Of a stretch of DNA of 64,000 nucleotides, positions 8,837 to 17,924 are shown piece after piece (position 1 is the stretch's first letter; each line of letters opens with the position of its first letter). The position numbers and the translations under genes were made by a program. The DNA comes from DASXZH01 sp963829965. Its GTDB lineage: Bacteria; Armatimonadota; Fimbriimonadia; Fimbriimonadales; Fimbriimonadaceae. The stretch covers positions 124,001 to 188,000 of the forward strand of contig CAWHLK010000027.1 in the NCBI GenBank assembly GCA_963829965.1, given 5' to 3'. The notes under the pieces were generated by a model. The model did not search any database. It had not been told where the DNA came from and was given only the letters and a program-made list of their open reading frames with translations.

Positions 8837-10056
8837 TCAGCCGCCGCCCTCGTCTCCGCCGCCACGCACACGGCTCCCTCCGCCGCTCATGTTCTTCTTG
8901 CCGGGGAACATGATGTTCAGCGTCGTCTTGGTCTGAATCCTCGGAACCGGGGTTCCGTCGTCCTTCGCCGTTCCCGGTCCGTAACCAACCATGTTGAACA
9001 TCATGAAGTCGCAGTCCTTGAAGATGCCTGCGGGAACCGTTGCGGAGGTTGCCGAGCCGGGCATGAACACGGTTTTGTCGACATTGTCCTTCACCTCGGA
9101 CATCTGCAAGAAGCCCATGTCCGCCATCATCTGCTCCACATAGACCTCTGACGAACTCCACATGATGAGCGTGAGGTTGTCGCCGTCCTTGTATGAACCA
9201 AACATGGTAGCGAACTCTCCAATGGCGTTCGGAATCGCTGGTCCACTGGAATGGCAGCGAGTTATCCAAGTTGGGCTTTGCGGAAAGATCGGGGAAGTCA
9301 TCTCTATGGGAGCGAGAAAATCCACGTTGGATGGCGCATCGATGGTCACGTTGCCCGCGAAGCTGGTGTTCAGGTTGTAGGTTCCGGGCAGAGCGGCATT
9401 GTCGCCGATGTCTCCCGGCTCTTCGGGTGTAGGCCAGTATCCGGTGGTCCAACCATCTTTATAAAAATAATCGCCGCCGGCTCCCGCGCCACCGGGGCCG
9501 CCACCCATGCCAGGCCGCATGCCCATGCCCATCGAGGGCGGGCGCATGTGCTTGCCCATCTCCATTTTTTGCTCCATCGTCATGGTGGAGAAATCAAAAA
9601 CCTTGGGCTGGCCGGCCTTTACCGTGTCCGATGATCCCCAGTAGACCTTGATCGTCACGTTGGTGTTGCCATGGCTGCTCGAGCCAGGACCACTCTGCCC
9701 GCCCCCGGATCCTTCGGCCGGCTTTGGCCGGTACAAATCGAGATTGAGCTTGTCGCCCTGCCCGAGTCCGGAAGGAGGCATAAGAACGGCAGTCGCCGAA
9801 TCCGGAGCGATGCTAGGCGACCACAGTCGAACGGTCAGCGATCGGGAAGGGGCGCCCATCATCGCCTTCATCTGCGCTCTATATTGGGGTGGAATCTGCA
9901 CGCCTGCGGGCAGTTGCGGCATTTGGGCATTGGCCGTCCGGCAAAACGCATCACCTTGGTCTCGGCAAAAATCCCAAAATACGATTTATCGCCCCCCTGT
10001 TGGGCGGACGCGCCGACAGCTAACAGGGCGAGCGTCAGCAAATACGATTTTTTCAT
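8837..10056 (-). CDS. Secreted Gly/Met-rich protein of unknown function (one frameshift)
   Basis: The start at 10056 has a good Shine-Dalgarno (GAGGAGAT) and a clear signal peptide (MKKSYLLTLALLAVGASA). This frame runs out of homologous-looking sequence near 9925. The rest of the protein continues in a second frame from about 9922 (MPQLPAGVQIPP) to 8837. The mature protein has a Gly/Ser linker, a Met/Gly-rich tract (MGMGMRPGMGGGPGG, about residue 175) and a Gly-rich C-terminus. No family is recognised. It lies downstream of the broken ECF sigma gene, transcribed in the same direction but separated by that gene's terminator. Confidence 0.6.
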
Positions 10057-10164
10057 CAACACATCTCCTCTCTGCCCAAGCCCGAAGGCCGGCCGAGCTC
10101 CAATTAGCGCCAGAAAGCAGTTGGCGCTATAGTTTGGCAATTCTACCGGCCCTTTGACCAATAT

Positions 10165-10195
10165 AAAAAGCCCCCCGTGAACTTCACGAGGGGCT
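10165..10195 (-). terminator. Rho-independent terminator after the sigma-factor gene
   Basis: Hairpin with arms 10169-10180 and 10184-10195 (eleven pairs, one mismatch, 3-nt loop). On the minus strand it is followed by five U (plus-strand AAAAA at 10165-10169). It sits 24 bp past the end of the sigma-factor frame. Confidence 0.85.
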
Positions 10196-10218
10196 GCTCT
10201 CTCCTTGACTACACGAAA

Positions 10219-10831
10219 CTATGCTACTTGAAGGTTTAAGGAACTCATGGACTTTTGATCCGACTTATCCCTTTGGATCGCTTCAAGGTGATTCCGCAGC
10301 ATCCTGTGCGTTCTATGAAGCCGGGACCGGATGGTGCCGATGGGTTTGCCGAGGATTTGGGCGATCTCGCGATAAGGTCGCCCCTCGATATCGGCCAAGA
10401 GGATAAGCAAGCGCTGATCCTTGTTCAGCAAACCCAGCGCGATCTGCAGATCTTCGCTAAGAACCTCTTCCAGAAACATCTTTTCGGGGTCCGATGCGTG
10501 ATCTGGGACCTCAAAGAGCAGGCCATCCCCAGAACCCTCGCAAGGTAATGGCGTGTCGTATGAGACCGTTTGACTCTGCGCTTCCGGTTCCGTAAGAGGT
10601 CTAAGAACAACCGCGCAGCGATTCTGAAGATCGAGTTCTAAAACGGCTTGTCGCCCTCGTAGTCCCCAAAACTACGGTATGCACGATAGAACGCCTCCTG
10701 CGTCAAGTCTTCAGCATCGATCCGGTTTCCTGCCAATCGTAGGTCAAGTTAAAGACCTTCTTGTAGGTCTGCTCCATCAATGCGTCGAACCTTCTCTTTG
10801 ACCGTGTGCTCATTGCAAAATCAGTTGCCAT
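10219..10831 (-). pseudogene. ECF-type RNA polymerase sigma factor, disrupted
   Basis: The start at 10831 has a strong ribosome site (AGGGAGAGAAA). Region 2 can be read as NLTY, then after a frame change near 10738 as RLAGNRIDAEDLTQEAFYRAY, which is the classical sigma-2 sequence. A TAG codon interrupts KPF-NSIFRI, where Glu would be expected. A second frame change near 10575 leads into the linker (QTVSYDTPLPCE), then region 4 is intact to 10219 (GRPYREIAQILGKPIGTIRSRL). Three lesions in 610 bp make it non-functional as written, unless they are sequence errors. No anti-sigma gene is seen next to it. Confidence 0.75.
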
Positions 10832-11146
10832 TTTCTCTCCCTTTTGTTTGCCGCCTTCCTTCGTATGTTTTCCCGTGGCTGCCATTAAAGGTTAACGTTG
10901 ATTCGTAAAAGGGCACTGTAACGAAAATTTGACGTTACCTCCTTACCGGACCATGCTTAAGCGCTTTTTGCGCCCGATTTGAACCTAAATGCCACTTGCA
11001 CCGAGCACCCAAGAGGAGGTTGTCATCATTTTTAGCTTCAACCGGTCATGCATGCACTGACGACCTAAGCTTCAGAGTTCTTGAAACATGGTCGCCTAGC
11101 ATGCAGTTCGAATCGGCAGCGGGAACCAAAAAGGGGATGACACAAA
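10832..11146. other. Divergent promoter region between sigma factor and Nramp genes
   Basis: About 315 bp with no gene. I checked it for a metal-sensing leader such as yybP-ykoY and saw no convincing match. A modest Shine-Dalgarno (AAGGGGATG) precedes the Nramp start. Confidence 0.4.
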
Positions 11147-12540
11147 ATGGCTAGACCTTCAACCGATCCACCAGTTCCGCGTAAAAGCGATTGTAACGAG
11201 TCCGACGAAAATGTTCTGGCGGATGCCGAAGACTTGGCGTCCGCTAAAAATGACATTGAGATTCCGCGCAGAAAGCCCTGGTATAAAGCGATCGGCCCCG
11301 GCCTCATAACGGGGGCCGCGGATGACGATCCTTCCGGAATTGGCACTTATTCGCAAAGCGGCGCTTCCTTTGGCTACGGTCAGCTGTGGCTTGTTCCGTT
11401 TCGCATTCCGCTTATGATCGCCATTCAGGAAATGTGCGGACGCGTCGGGTTAGTGACCGCAACCGGGATTGCCGCCGTCATCAAGCGGCATTACGGAAAA
11501 TGGCTGCTTTACGGGACGCTGTTGCTGCTTGTCGCCGGGAACACACTGAACGTTTTCGCGGACCTCAATGTAATGGCCGCGAGCGCCAAAATGCTGTTCG
11601 GGTTTTCCCAAACTCTTTGGTTGACTCTCATAGCCGCATCGATCATAACGCTGCAGATCTTAGTTCCTTATAAGAAATATGCGCGTATCCTGAAGTTCAC
11701 ATGCCTGGCTCTAGTGGGGTACGCGGTTGTCGCCCTTATGCCCGGGCTCCATAGCGACTGGCCCAAGATCTTTCGGTCCCGGTCATCCCTTCCTGGAGCA
11801 CTAAAACAGACTACTTGCTTTCGGCAGTAGCATTTCTCGGCACCACTATTTCGCCCTACCTCTTCTTCTGGCAAGCCGGAGAAACGGTTGAGGAAGTGGT
11901 TGCCGCTGGAGAAACCGAATGTCCTGGAGAAAGAAAAGTGCGGGCCAAGGATTACGAGGTCCGCAACGTGCGGGCCGATACTGCTGTGGGCATGGTGGCC
12001 TCACAAGCGGTTGCTTTCTTTGTCATGATCGCGGTCGCAGGAACGTTGTTTACCTCTGGCCATAGGGACATTAACACCGCTCAAGATGCGGCAACCGCAC
12101 TGAAACCCCTGGGCGCCAACGCGTATTGGATATTCACGCTGGGAATCATTGGAACCGGTCTTCTTTCGATTCCCACATTGGCTGGCTCGGCTGCCTACGC
12201 GGCATCTGAAACCCTTGGCTGGCGCTACGGCCTCTATCGGCGATTTAGCCGCGCGAAGGCATTCTATTTGACGGTAGCGGCTGTTGTGGTGATGGGTTAT
12301 GTCCTAAACTTCTTTTCCCATGTGAGCCCAATCAAGGCACTTGTCTACACCGCAGTGGTGAACGCCGTTGTCGCGGTGCCGTTGATGATCGTGCTGATGT
12401 TCATCTGTAACAACAAGAAGATCCTTGGCAATCGAACGAACGGCATTTGGTCGAACATCTTCGGCTGGATCAGCATTGCCTTCATGGGCTTGGCCTCGGG
12501 CTTCTATCTTTGGGCCGTTTTCACGGGCAAGGCAAGTTGA
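11147..12540 (+). CDS. Nramp-family divalent metal transporter (one frameshift)
   Basis: The N-terminal part (to about 11770) has GADDDPSGIGTYSQSG, the TM1 signature of the Nramp superfamily. After a frame change just before 11776 the protein continues as VPVIPSW and then FLGTTISPYLFFWQAGETVEE (TM6) to 12540, about 464 residues with eleven or so hydrophobic segments. The canonical Nramp motifs DPGN (TM1) and MPH (TM6) are here DPSG and SPY, so the metal-coordinating Asn and Met are absent. Substrate is therefore uncertain; a relative of the Mg-type or other divergent Nramp groups is possible. An OprB-like porin follows on the same strand. Confidence 0.8.
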
Positions 12541-12839
12541 CGATCTCCAGGGACTAGGCGAGGCGCGTTTGGCGTTTGCGTGGATATATCGACATGATGA
12601 GTTTGACTGCTCCCACCCATGCAGGTTTATCACTTGGAAGCGCATGCGGCGTACGGAATTTGAAAAGGGAAGAATATTGTACAAACCATTTTTAATCAAG
12701 AGCACCCTCGGGCTTAATGTGTGGGCAATCAGCCCCCTGTTCGGATACTTGGGTTCCGAGGCAACGGCTTGATCTCATTGGCCTCGTCGGGACCACGATC
12801 CTGTTGTTCATGGAAACCAGCAGGGGCACAGGCGCGCAG
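12541..12839. other. Spacer possibly holding the degraded 5' end of the porin gene
   Basis: No intact gene. The porin's signal peptide should lie here, but I cannot reconstruct it with confidence because of the frame changes downstream. Confidence 0.3.
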
Positions 12840-14142
12840 TTAAGCCTGTTCCCGGCTTGCCAGACCAGGCGCGCTACGATCTGTCAGGGCAAAATTACCG
12901 CGATCGGCCAAGACCTGCTCCCCTTTCGCTCCAATCTACTTCCGGACCAATAGCCTGCCGCCCAACGGCCAAGCTGCGGCAACGGAAACGGCAACCCTCT
13001 ATATGGGCGTTCGGCCCCTTCCGAATCTTGAGGCTTATCTCAACCCTGAAATCGCCTGGGGCAATGCGCCTGGAGGAGGACAGGGGCTTGCCGCCTATTC
13101 CGACGGTGACCTGATAGGCCGACCCGACCTCCAGTGGTGAGCCCTATATGGCACGGGCATTTATCCGATGGCGCATCCCGATGAAGCAGGGCAAAGACCA
13201 GCCGGTGGGGTAAAAGAGTATGTGGGACGCGCGCAGAACGTGATTGCAGGCCCGGTGCCCAAGCACCGACTCATATTCACGTTTGGCAAGTTCGCCGCGA
13301 CCGACATCTTCGACTTCAACTCCTACGCGAACAATCCCCGCACCCAATTCATGAACAACGCGTTTGTCAACAACCTCGCCTACGATTATCCGGAGGACAC
13401 TCGGGGATATGGCCTTGGCGCCTCGCTGGTTCTTGTAAATCCGAATTATTCGATCCGCATCGGCACGTTCGCGATGCCAACCCAGCCAGGGGGAGATACT
13501 CTTGCTTATGCCGTTCCAACGAACCACAGCGAGGAGGCGGAAGTCGAGTTCAACCCGCAGATACTGAAATCTCCGAAGCCGCCTATGACCGTCCGTTTCA
13601 CCGGGTTCCGAAGCGTTGGCAACATGGGCAGGTACGGCAATGCTCTTGCTGCGGCGACGCCGGGAACAGCGCCCGACTTGAGCGAGGTTCGAATGCCGGG
13701 CGCAGTGCGCACGGGATTTGGCATCAATGTGGAGCAGCCGTTGGCCGACGGAGGCGCGACCGGCCTGTTTGCCCGCGCCGGCTTAGCCGATGGCGGGGTC
13801 GAGACGGATGGCTTCGCGGAATGCGATTCCGCGTTTTCGCTTGGCGCGCAGGTTAGCGGCGCCCATTGGAAGCGGGATAAAGATGTTGTTGGGCTTGCTT
13901 TTGGTGAAAGCGGCATTTCAGGCTCGCACAAGCAGTATTTGGCGGAAGGCGGACTTGGATTCAATCTCGGGGACGGCGCCCTTCGGTACTCGCCCGAATC
14001 GGTTTTCGAGTCTTACTACCTGTGCCAAATCTCCAGATCGTTCGCATTAACCGCCGATGCACAGTTTATTTCTTGCCCTGGCTACAACCGCGACCGCGGG
14101 CCGGCAACGCTACTATCGCTGCGGGCTCATTATGCCTTTTGA
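12840..14142 (+). pseudogene. OprB-family outer-membrane porin with several frameshifts
   Basis: Consecutive segments in different frames together read as an OprB porin: PDQARYDLSG (12857), then ITAIGQDLLPFRS (after an AAAA run near 12890), then PIYFRTNSLPPNGQ and LEAYLNPEIAWG (from ~12930), then GEPYMARAFIRWRIPMKQ (~13140-13210), then EYVGRAQNVIAGPV and LIFTFGKFAATDIFDFNSYA to the end in one frame. At least four single-base changes are needed, two of them compensating, so the apparent TGA at 13138 is just out of frame. The C-terminal LLSLRAHYAF ends in Phe, as outer-membrane barrels do. It probably forms a channel that supplies the adjacent Nramp transporter; that pairing is inferred from position. 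Confidence 0.75.
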
Positions 14143-15220
14143 ATTCGGGCTGGACGCTCGACGTAAGAAAATTGCGGAGGGCGCCCTGGCTAGTGTAATC
14201 GACCCCGAAATCATTGGCGAGGCTCATCTTGTTTACGTATCGGACGAGATGCCTGGGATCACGCGGAAGAAGGCGGGAGAGGGGTTCATTTATGTCTCTC
14301 CGGATGGTTCGCGCATTCGAGATAAGAAGGTTTTGGAGCGCATCCGAAGCTTGGTTATTCCCCCTGCCTACTCTCACGTTTGGATTTGCCCATTAGAAAA
14401 CGGCCATTTGCAAGCAACCGGCCGCGATGCCCGCGGACGCAAGCACTATCGTTACCACTCGAGGTGGCTGGAGGAGTCCGCCCGCAACAAATTCGAGCAC
14501 GTGCTCCGCTTCGGCACTACCCTCCCGAGAATCAGGGACAGGGTCGATCACGACCTCGCCAAGCACGGTCTCCCGCGTGAGAAGGTGCTGGCAACCGTGG
14601 TCTGGTTCCTTGAAAGCAGCCTGATCCGCGTGGGAAACGAGGAATACGCGCGGGACAACAAATCCTACGGACTCACCACGATGCGCATGAGGCACTGCAA
14701 GGTGGAGGGTTCGGTGGTCAAGTTCCAGTTTGTAGGCAAGCGGGGAGTCAAGCATGATATCAAACTGGTGGATCGGCGAATGGCGCGGATCGTCAAGCGC
14801 ATCCAGGAGCTACCCGGCCAGGACCTGTTTCAATATGTGGGCGACTCAGGCGAGCGTCATTCCGTCACTTCGGCGGATGTCAACGACTATATCAAAGAGA
14901 TCGCGGAAGAGGAGTTCACTGCGAAGGATTTTAGGACATGGGCCGCCACGGTTTCTGCGCTCTCTGAACTGAGTTCGCTATGCGAACTGAGCGGGCGCAA
15001 AGCGAAGTCGGCGGTTTCCGCAGTGATGAAGGCGGTAGCCCGACAGCTTGGGAACACGCCAGCCGTTTGTCGTAAGAGTTACGTGCACCCAGGTTTGGTG
15101 ACCGCGTATCTTGACGGTTCACTTGCTTCGTTCTTGCAGAAGCGGCTTGAAGGAAAGGCGTGCGAGGCGCTCTCAGAAATCGAAGATGTGGCCATTGAGT
15201 TTTTGCGGCAGTGTGGGTGA
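14132..15220 (+). CDS. DNA topoisomerase IB (poxvirus/bacterial type)
   Basis: A 362-residue type IB topoisomerase that relaxes supercoils through a 3'-phosphotyrosine intermediate. Visible family landmarks are GFIYVSPDGSRI (about 50), IPPAYSHVWI (about 75), the region GNEEYARDNKSYGLTTMR with a catalytic Arg (about 170-187), and the C-terminal KSYVHPGLVTAY whose Tyr is the nucleophile. I start it at the ATG at 14132, which overlaps the end of the porin frame by 11 bp; the longer frame from 14057 only adds sequence shared with the porin. The gene is intact. Confidence 0.92.
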   Translation: MPFEFGLDARRKKIAEGALASVIDPEIIGEAHLVYVSDEMPGITRKKAGEGFIYVSPDGSRIRDKKVLERIRSLVIPPAYSHVWICPLENGHLQATGRDARGRKHYRYHSRWLEESARNKFEHVLRFGTTLPRIRDRVDHDLAKHGLPREKVLATVVWFLESSLIRVGNEEYARDNKSYGLTTMRMRHCKVEGSVVKFQFVGKRGVKHDIKLVDRRMARIVKRIQELPGQDLFQYVGDSGERHSVTSADVNDYIKEIAEEEFTAKDFRTWAATVSALSELSSLCELSGRKAKSAVSAVMKAVARQLGNTPAVCRKSYVHPGLVTAYLDGSLASFLQKRLEGKACEALSEIEDVAIEFLRQCG

Positions 15221-15229
15221 GAGACCGTA

Positions 15230-16240
15230 GTGGTATACAAGCTCCATGTCAAGTCTCTTTGCGCTTACACTATCTCTTCCTTCTTCGCGGGCTCCTCCCT
15301 GTTGGCGCACGCTTCTCCCCAAGGGCAGAAGCCGAATCCCGATTCCCAGTATCGGCTTGGGCCCGATTCGTTGCCGCAGGACGGCGTTCCTAAGGGCGAG
15401 ATTCGGGGTCCTTTCGTGATTCCCTGCCACGTTTATCCAGGTACTCAGCACACCTATTGGGTGTACGTTCCCGCTCAATACGACCCGGCCAAGCCAACCG
15501 CGCTTATGGTGTTCCAGGACGGCCAAGCCTTCATGGATCCGGAGGGCGACGTCCGCGCTCAAAATGTGATGGACAACCTGATCTACAGGCGCGAGATCCC
15601 GGTGATGATCGGCGTGTTCATCAACCCTGGACGCACACCCGAGCAGACCGAACCCTCGCCCAAAGCCGGCTGGGGCGATGGGTTCACCAACCGGGGCACC
15701 GAATACAACACGCCGGACGATAAATACGCTCGGGTCATCACCGAGGAATTAATGCCTGCTCTTGAGAAGGACTACAACATTTCCAAAAACCCGGACGACC
15801 GCGGGATCGGAGGCTCTAGTTCCGGCGCGATCGCCGCGTTTATGGTCGCATGGGAACGCCCGAATGAGTTCAGAAAGGTGCTCAGCAATGTCGGGAGCTT
15901 TACAAACATCCGCGGAGGCGACGTCTATCCCGAACGGGTTCTTGCCTCACCCCAAAAGCCTATCCGGGTGTTTCTCTGCGACGGACGAAACGACAACCGC
16001 GGCATGCGCAACGGTGTTTACGATCAGAGGTGGGACTGGTTTTACCAGAACGTTCGGCTCATGAAAGCGCTGACACAGAAGGGTTACGACGTGAACTATT
16101 CCTGGGGCATGAACAACCATGGGCAGAAGTTCGGCGGGGCGATCATGCCGGAGATGATGCGCTGGCTCTGGCGAGACGGCCCGGTCTCCACCGATCCGAA
16201 CGACACGGTGGAACGAGGATTCAGAGAGCCGAACCAGTAG
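15230..16240 (+). CDS. Secreted esterase (enterochelin-esterase / feruloyl-esterase-like)
   Basis: A 336-residue alpha/beta hydrolase with a GTG start and a signal peptide ending near LLAHAS. The nucleophile elbow is GGSSSGAIAA (about residue 195), a likely catalytic His is in MNNHGQKFGG (about 300), and VFQDGQAFM (about 93) is the conserved strand of the Fes/feruloyl-esterase group. It would hydrolyse an ester on a sugar or aromatic acid outside the cytoplasm. It lies 9 bp after the topoisomerase gene. Another esterase of the same superfamily is at 55937-56857. Confidence 0.8.
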   Translation: MVYKLHVKSLCAYTISSFFAGSSLLAHASPQGQKPNPDSQYRLGPDSLPQDGVPKGEIRGPFVIPCHVYPGTQHTYWVYVPAQYDPAKPTALMVFQDGQAFMDPEGDVRAQNVMDNLIYRREIPVMIGVFINPGRTPEQTEPSPKAGWGDGFTNRGTEYNTPDDKYARVITEELMPALEKDYNISKNPDDRGIGGSSSGAIAAFMVAWERPNEFRKVLSNVGSFTNIRGGDVYPERVLASPQKPIRVFLCDGRNDNRGMRNGVYDQRWDWFYQNVRLMKALTQKGYDVNYSWGMNNHGQKFGGAIMPEMMRWLWRDGPVSTDPNDTVERGFREPNQ

Positions 16241-16268
16241 GCTCCTAACTAGCGTCACCGAAGTAGCT

Positions 16269-16973
16269 ATGATTCTAGCGATTGCCCTTTGTGTCAGCGC
16301 GCTTAACAGCCAGGGTATGACCAACTGGGACGACGATGAGCTGATTGGACTCGTGGGGCAGCTCCCCTGGGAAAAGTCTCAGACAAAGCTCGAAAACGCC
16401 TTGAAGTCTGCCGGCGCCGATGCTTTTGTTGGTTTCACCATGATGGGCGTAACGCCGTTTAGCGCACCCAAAAAGGATGCAGGTCGCGTGAGACGGCTTG
16501 CCGTAAAGCTGGCCCACGCCAATCATATCCGCTTCGAGCCATTGCCAGTTGAAGTGGCCGCGAAGCACGAGGCCGATGACAGATTGTTGGCGGCGTTGTG
16601 CGGCGTGTGGAGGCCCATTTGTTACAGCCGACGGGACCCTTGGACACCCAGTCAGCCGGTGAACGATGCGGCAGTCCTTGATTCCGCCATTACGCTTGCA
16701 GCGAACTGGAAGGGCATTTATGGAACTAAAAAACCATTCCGATACGATGCTTCATGGGATTACTCGGACAACACCATAACCCTCTTTTTTACCGACTCGC
16801 ATATTTGGCCGAGATGGGTTTACCGCGTCGGCCACGATGAACACGGCATGTACCTTTACGGTGACAAACTCGAATACGAATGGCGCAAAGAGCCCAGATC
16901 CGTCGACAAACCGACGCAAGCCGAAAAAAACTGGGACGGATTGGTACAAATGTCTACCGTTTCTTGTTTCTAA
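16269..16973 (+). CDS. Hypothetical exported protein
   Basis: A 234-residue protein with a short hydrophobic N-terminus (MILAIALCVSALNSQG) that could be a signal peptide. No family is recognised. It has a Trp-rich C-terminal half (ANWKGIYGTKKPFRYDASWD, HIWPRWVYRV) that looks like a small beta domain. It follows the esterase by 28 bp and could be co-transcribed. Confidence 0.55.
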   Translation: MILAIALCVSALNSQGMTNWDDDELIGLVGQLPWEKSQTKLENALKSAGADAFVGFTMMGVTPFSAPKKDAGRVRRLAVKLAHANHIRFEPLPVEVAAKHEADDRLLAALCGVWRPICYSRRDPWTPSQPVNDAAVLDSAITLAANWKGIYGTKKPFRYDASWDYSDNTITLFFTDSHIWPRWVYRVGHDEHGMYLYGDKLEYEWRKEPRSVDKPTQAEKNWDGLVQMSTVSCF

Positions 16974-17207
16974 AAATTGGAGTACCCAACCCCGATCCTT
17001 GTCGCCATCCAAGACACAAAATCAACGACCCAATAACCGCTAACCGTTTAAATTCAGATTCAAATTCACTTTCGATGAACGCCGATTTTCCGCCCTTCTT
17101 AACCTCGTACAATAAAGAAAATCTCGCATTTTTCTCTCATTTTCTCTCACTTTTTGAGAGTGCGCCCCCCTTGTCTCAGCCCCTAATTCGCGGGGTAATT
17201 TCGCCTC

Positions 17208-17924
17208 ATGCAGACTCTCGAAGAAGTCATGGCCGAGTTAAAATCCAAAGGCTCCGAGAAGGGGCGAACTACCTATGTGAGGCACGGAATGCCGGCAGAT
17301 CGCGTGCTTGGCGTCAGCATTGCCGACCTAAAGACCATTGCTAAAAAGATTAGAAACAACCAAGATTTGGCTATAGAGTTATATGAAACCGGGATCATGG
17401 ACGCTATGTATCTGACGGGAATGGTTGCCGATGGCGCCAGGCTCTCGGAAGAGACTCTGAACCGTTGGGCGCATGCGGCAGAGGGCATGCAGATGATCTC
17501 CGAATACACGATCACTGCCCTTGCGACCGACCATCCGAAGGCGCGTGAACTTGCCTTAAAGTGGATAGAATCGGACAGCGAAAGTGTCGCCAGCAGCGGA
17601 TGGACGACCTATGCCGGGATCGTTGCAACCAAACCAGACTCTGAGCTCGACCTTGAGGAGATTCGCCTACTCCTAGCCAAGGCGATCCCTGGTTCAAAAT
17701 CGGCAAAAAACCGAGTGCGACACACGATGAACGCCTTTGTCATCGCAGTCGGTTGCTACGTAAAGCCTCTAAACGCGGAAGCAAAGGAGGCCGGAAAGCA
17801 GATGGGCAAGGTCAACGTAGATATGGGCGCCACTCCCTGCAAAGTTCCTGACGCCGTTGCCTATATTCAAAAAGTCGAATCCATGGGCAGACTCGGGCAG
17901 AAGCGCAAGTCCATGCGCTGCTAG
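17208..17924 (+). CDS. AlkD-like DNA alkylation repair HEAT-repeat protein
   Basis: A 238-residue all-helical protein of the DNA alkylation-repair/AlkD-like family: YVRHGMPADRVLGVSIADLK at the start matches the family pattern (R.G......G....L). SSGWTTYAGIV and NRVRHTMNAFVIAVGCYV fall in the expected places. AlkD members excise alkylated purines, but many relatives of this length are untested. Its last 4 bp overlap the end of the convergent fhs gene. Before it lies a 234-bp gap in which I see nothing. Confidence 0.75.
   Translation: MQTLEEVMAELKSKGSEKGRTTYVRHGMPADRVLGVSIADLKTIAKKIRNNQDLAIELYETGIMDAMYLTGMVADGARLSEETLNRWAHAAEGMQMISEYTITALATDHPKARELALKWIESDSESVASSGWTTYAGIVATKPDSELDLEEIRLLLAKAIPGSKSAKNRVRHTMNAFVIAVGCYVKPLNAEAKEAGKQMGKVNVDMGATPCKVPDAVAYIQKVESMGRLGQKRKSMRC

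Noticed and set aside
10886..11146. A metal-sensing riboswitch upstream of the Nramp gene
   Set aside because: I looked for conserved yybP-ykoY or M-box elements and saw none that could be supported by eye.
13138..13140. In-frame TGA as a true nonsense mutation in the porin
   Set aside because: Porin sequence at this point is in another frame (GEPYMARAFIRW), so the TGA is only read because of an upstream indel.
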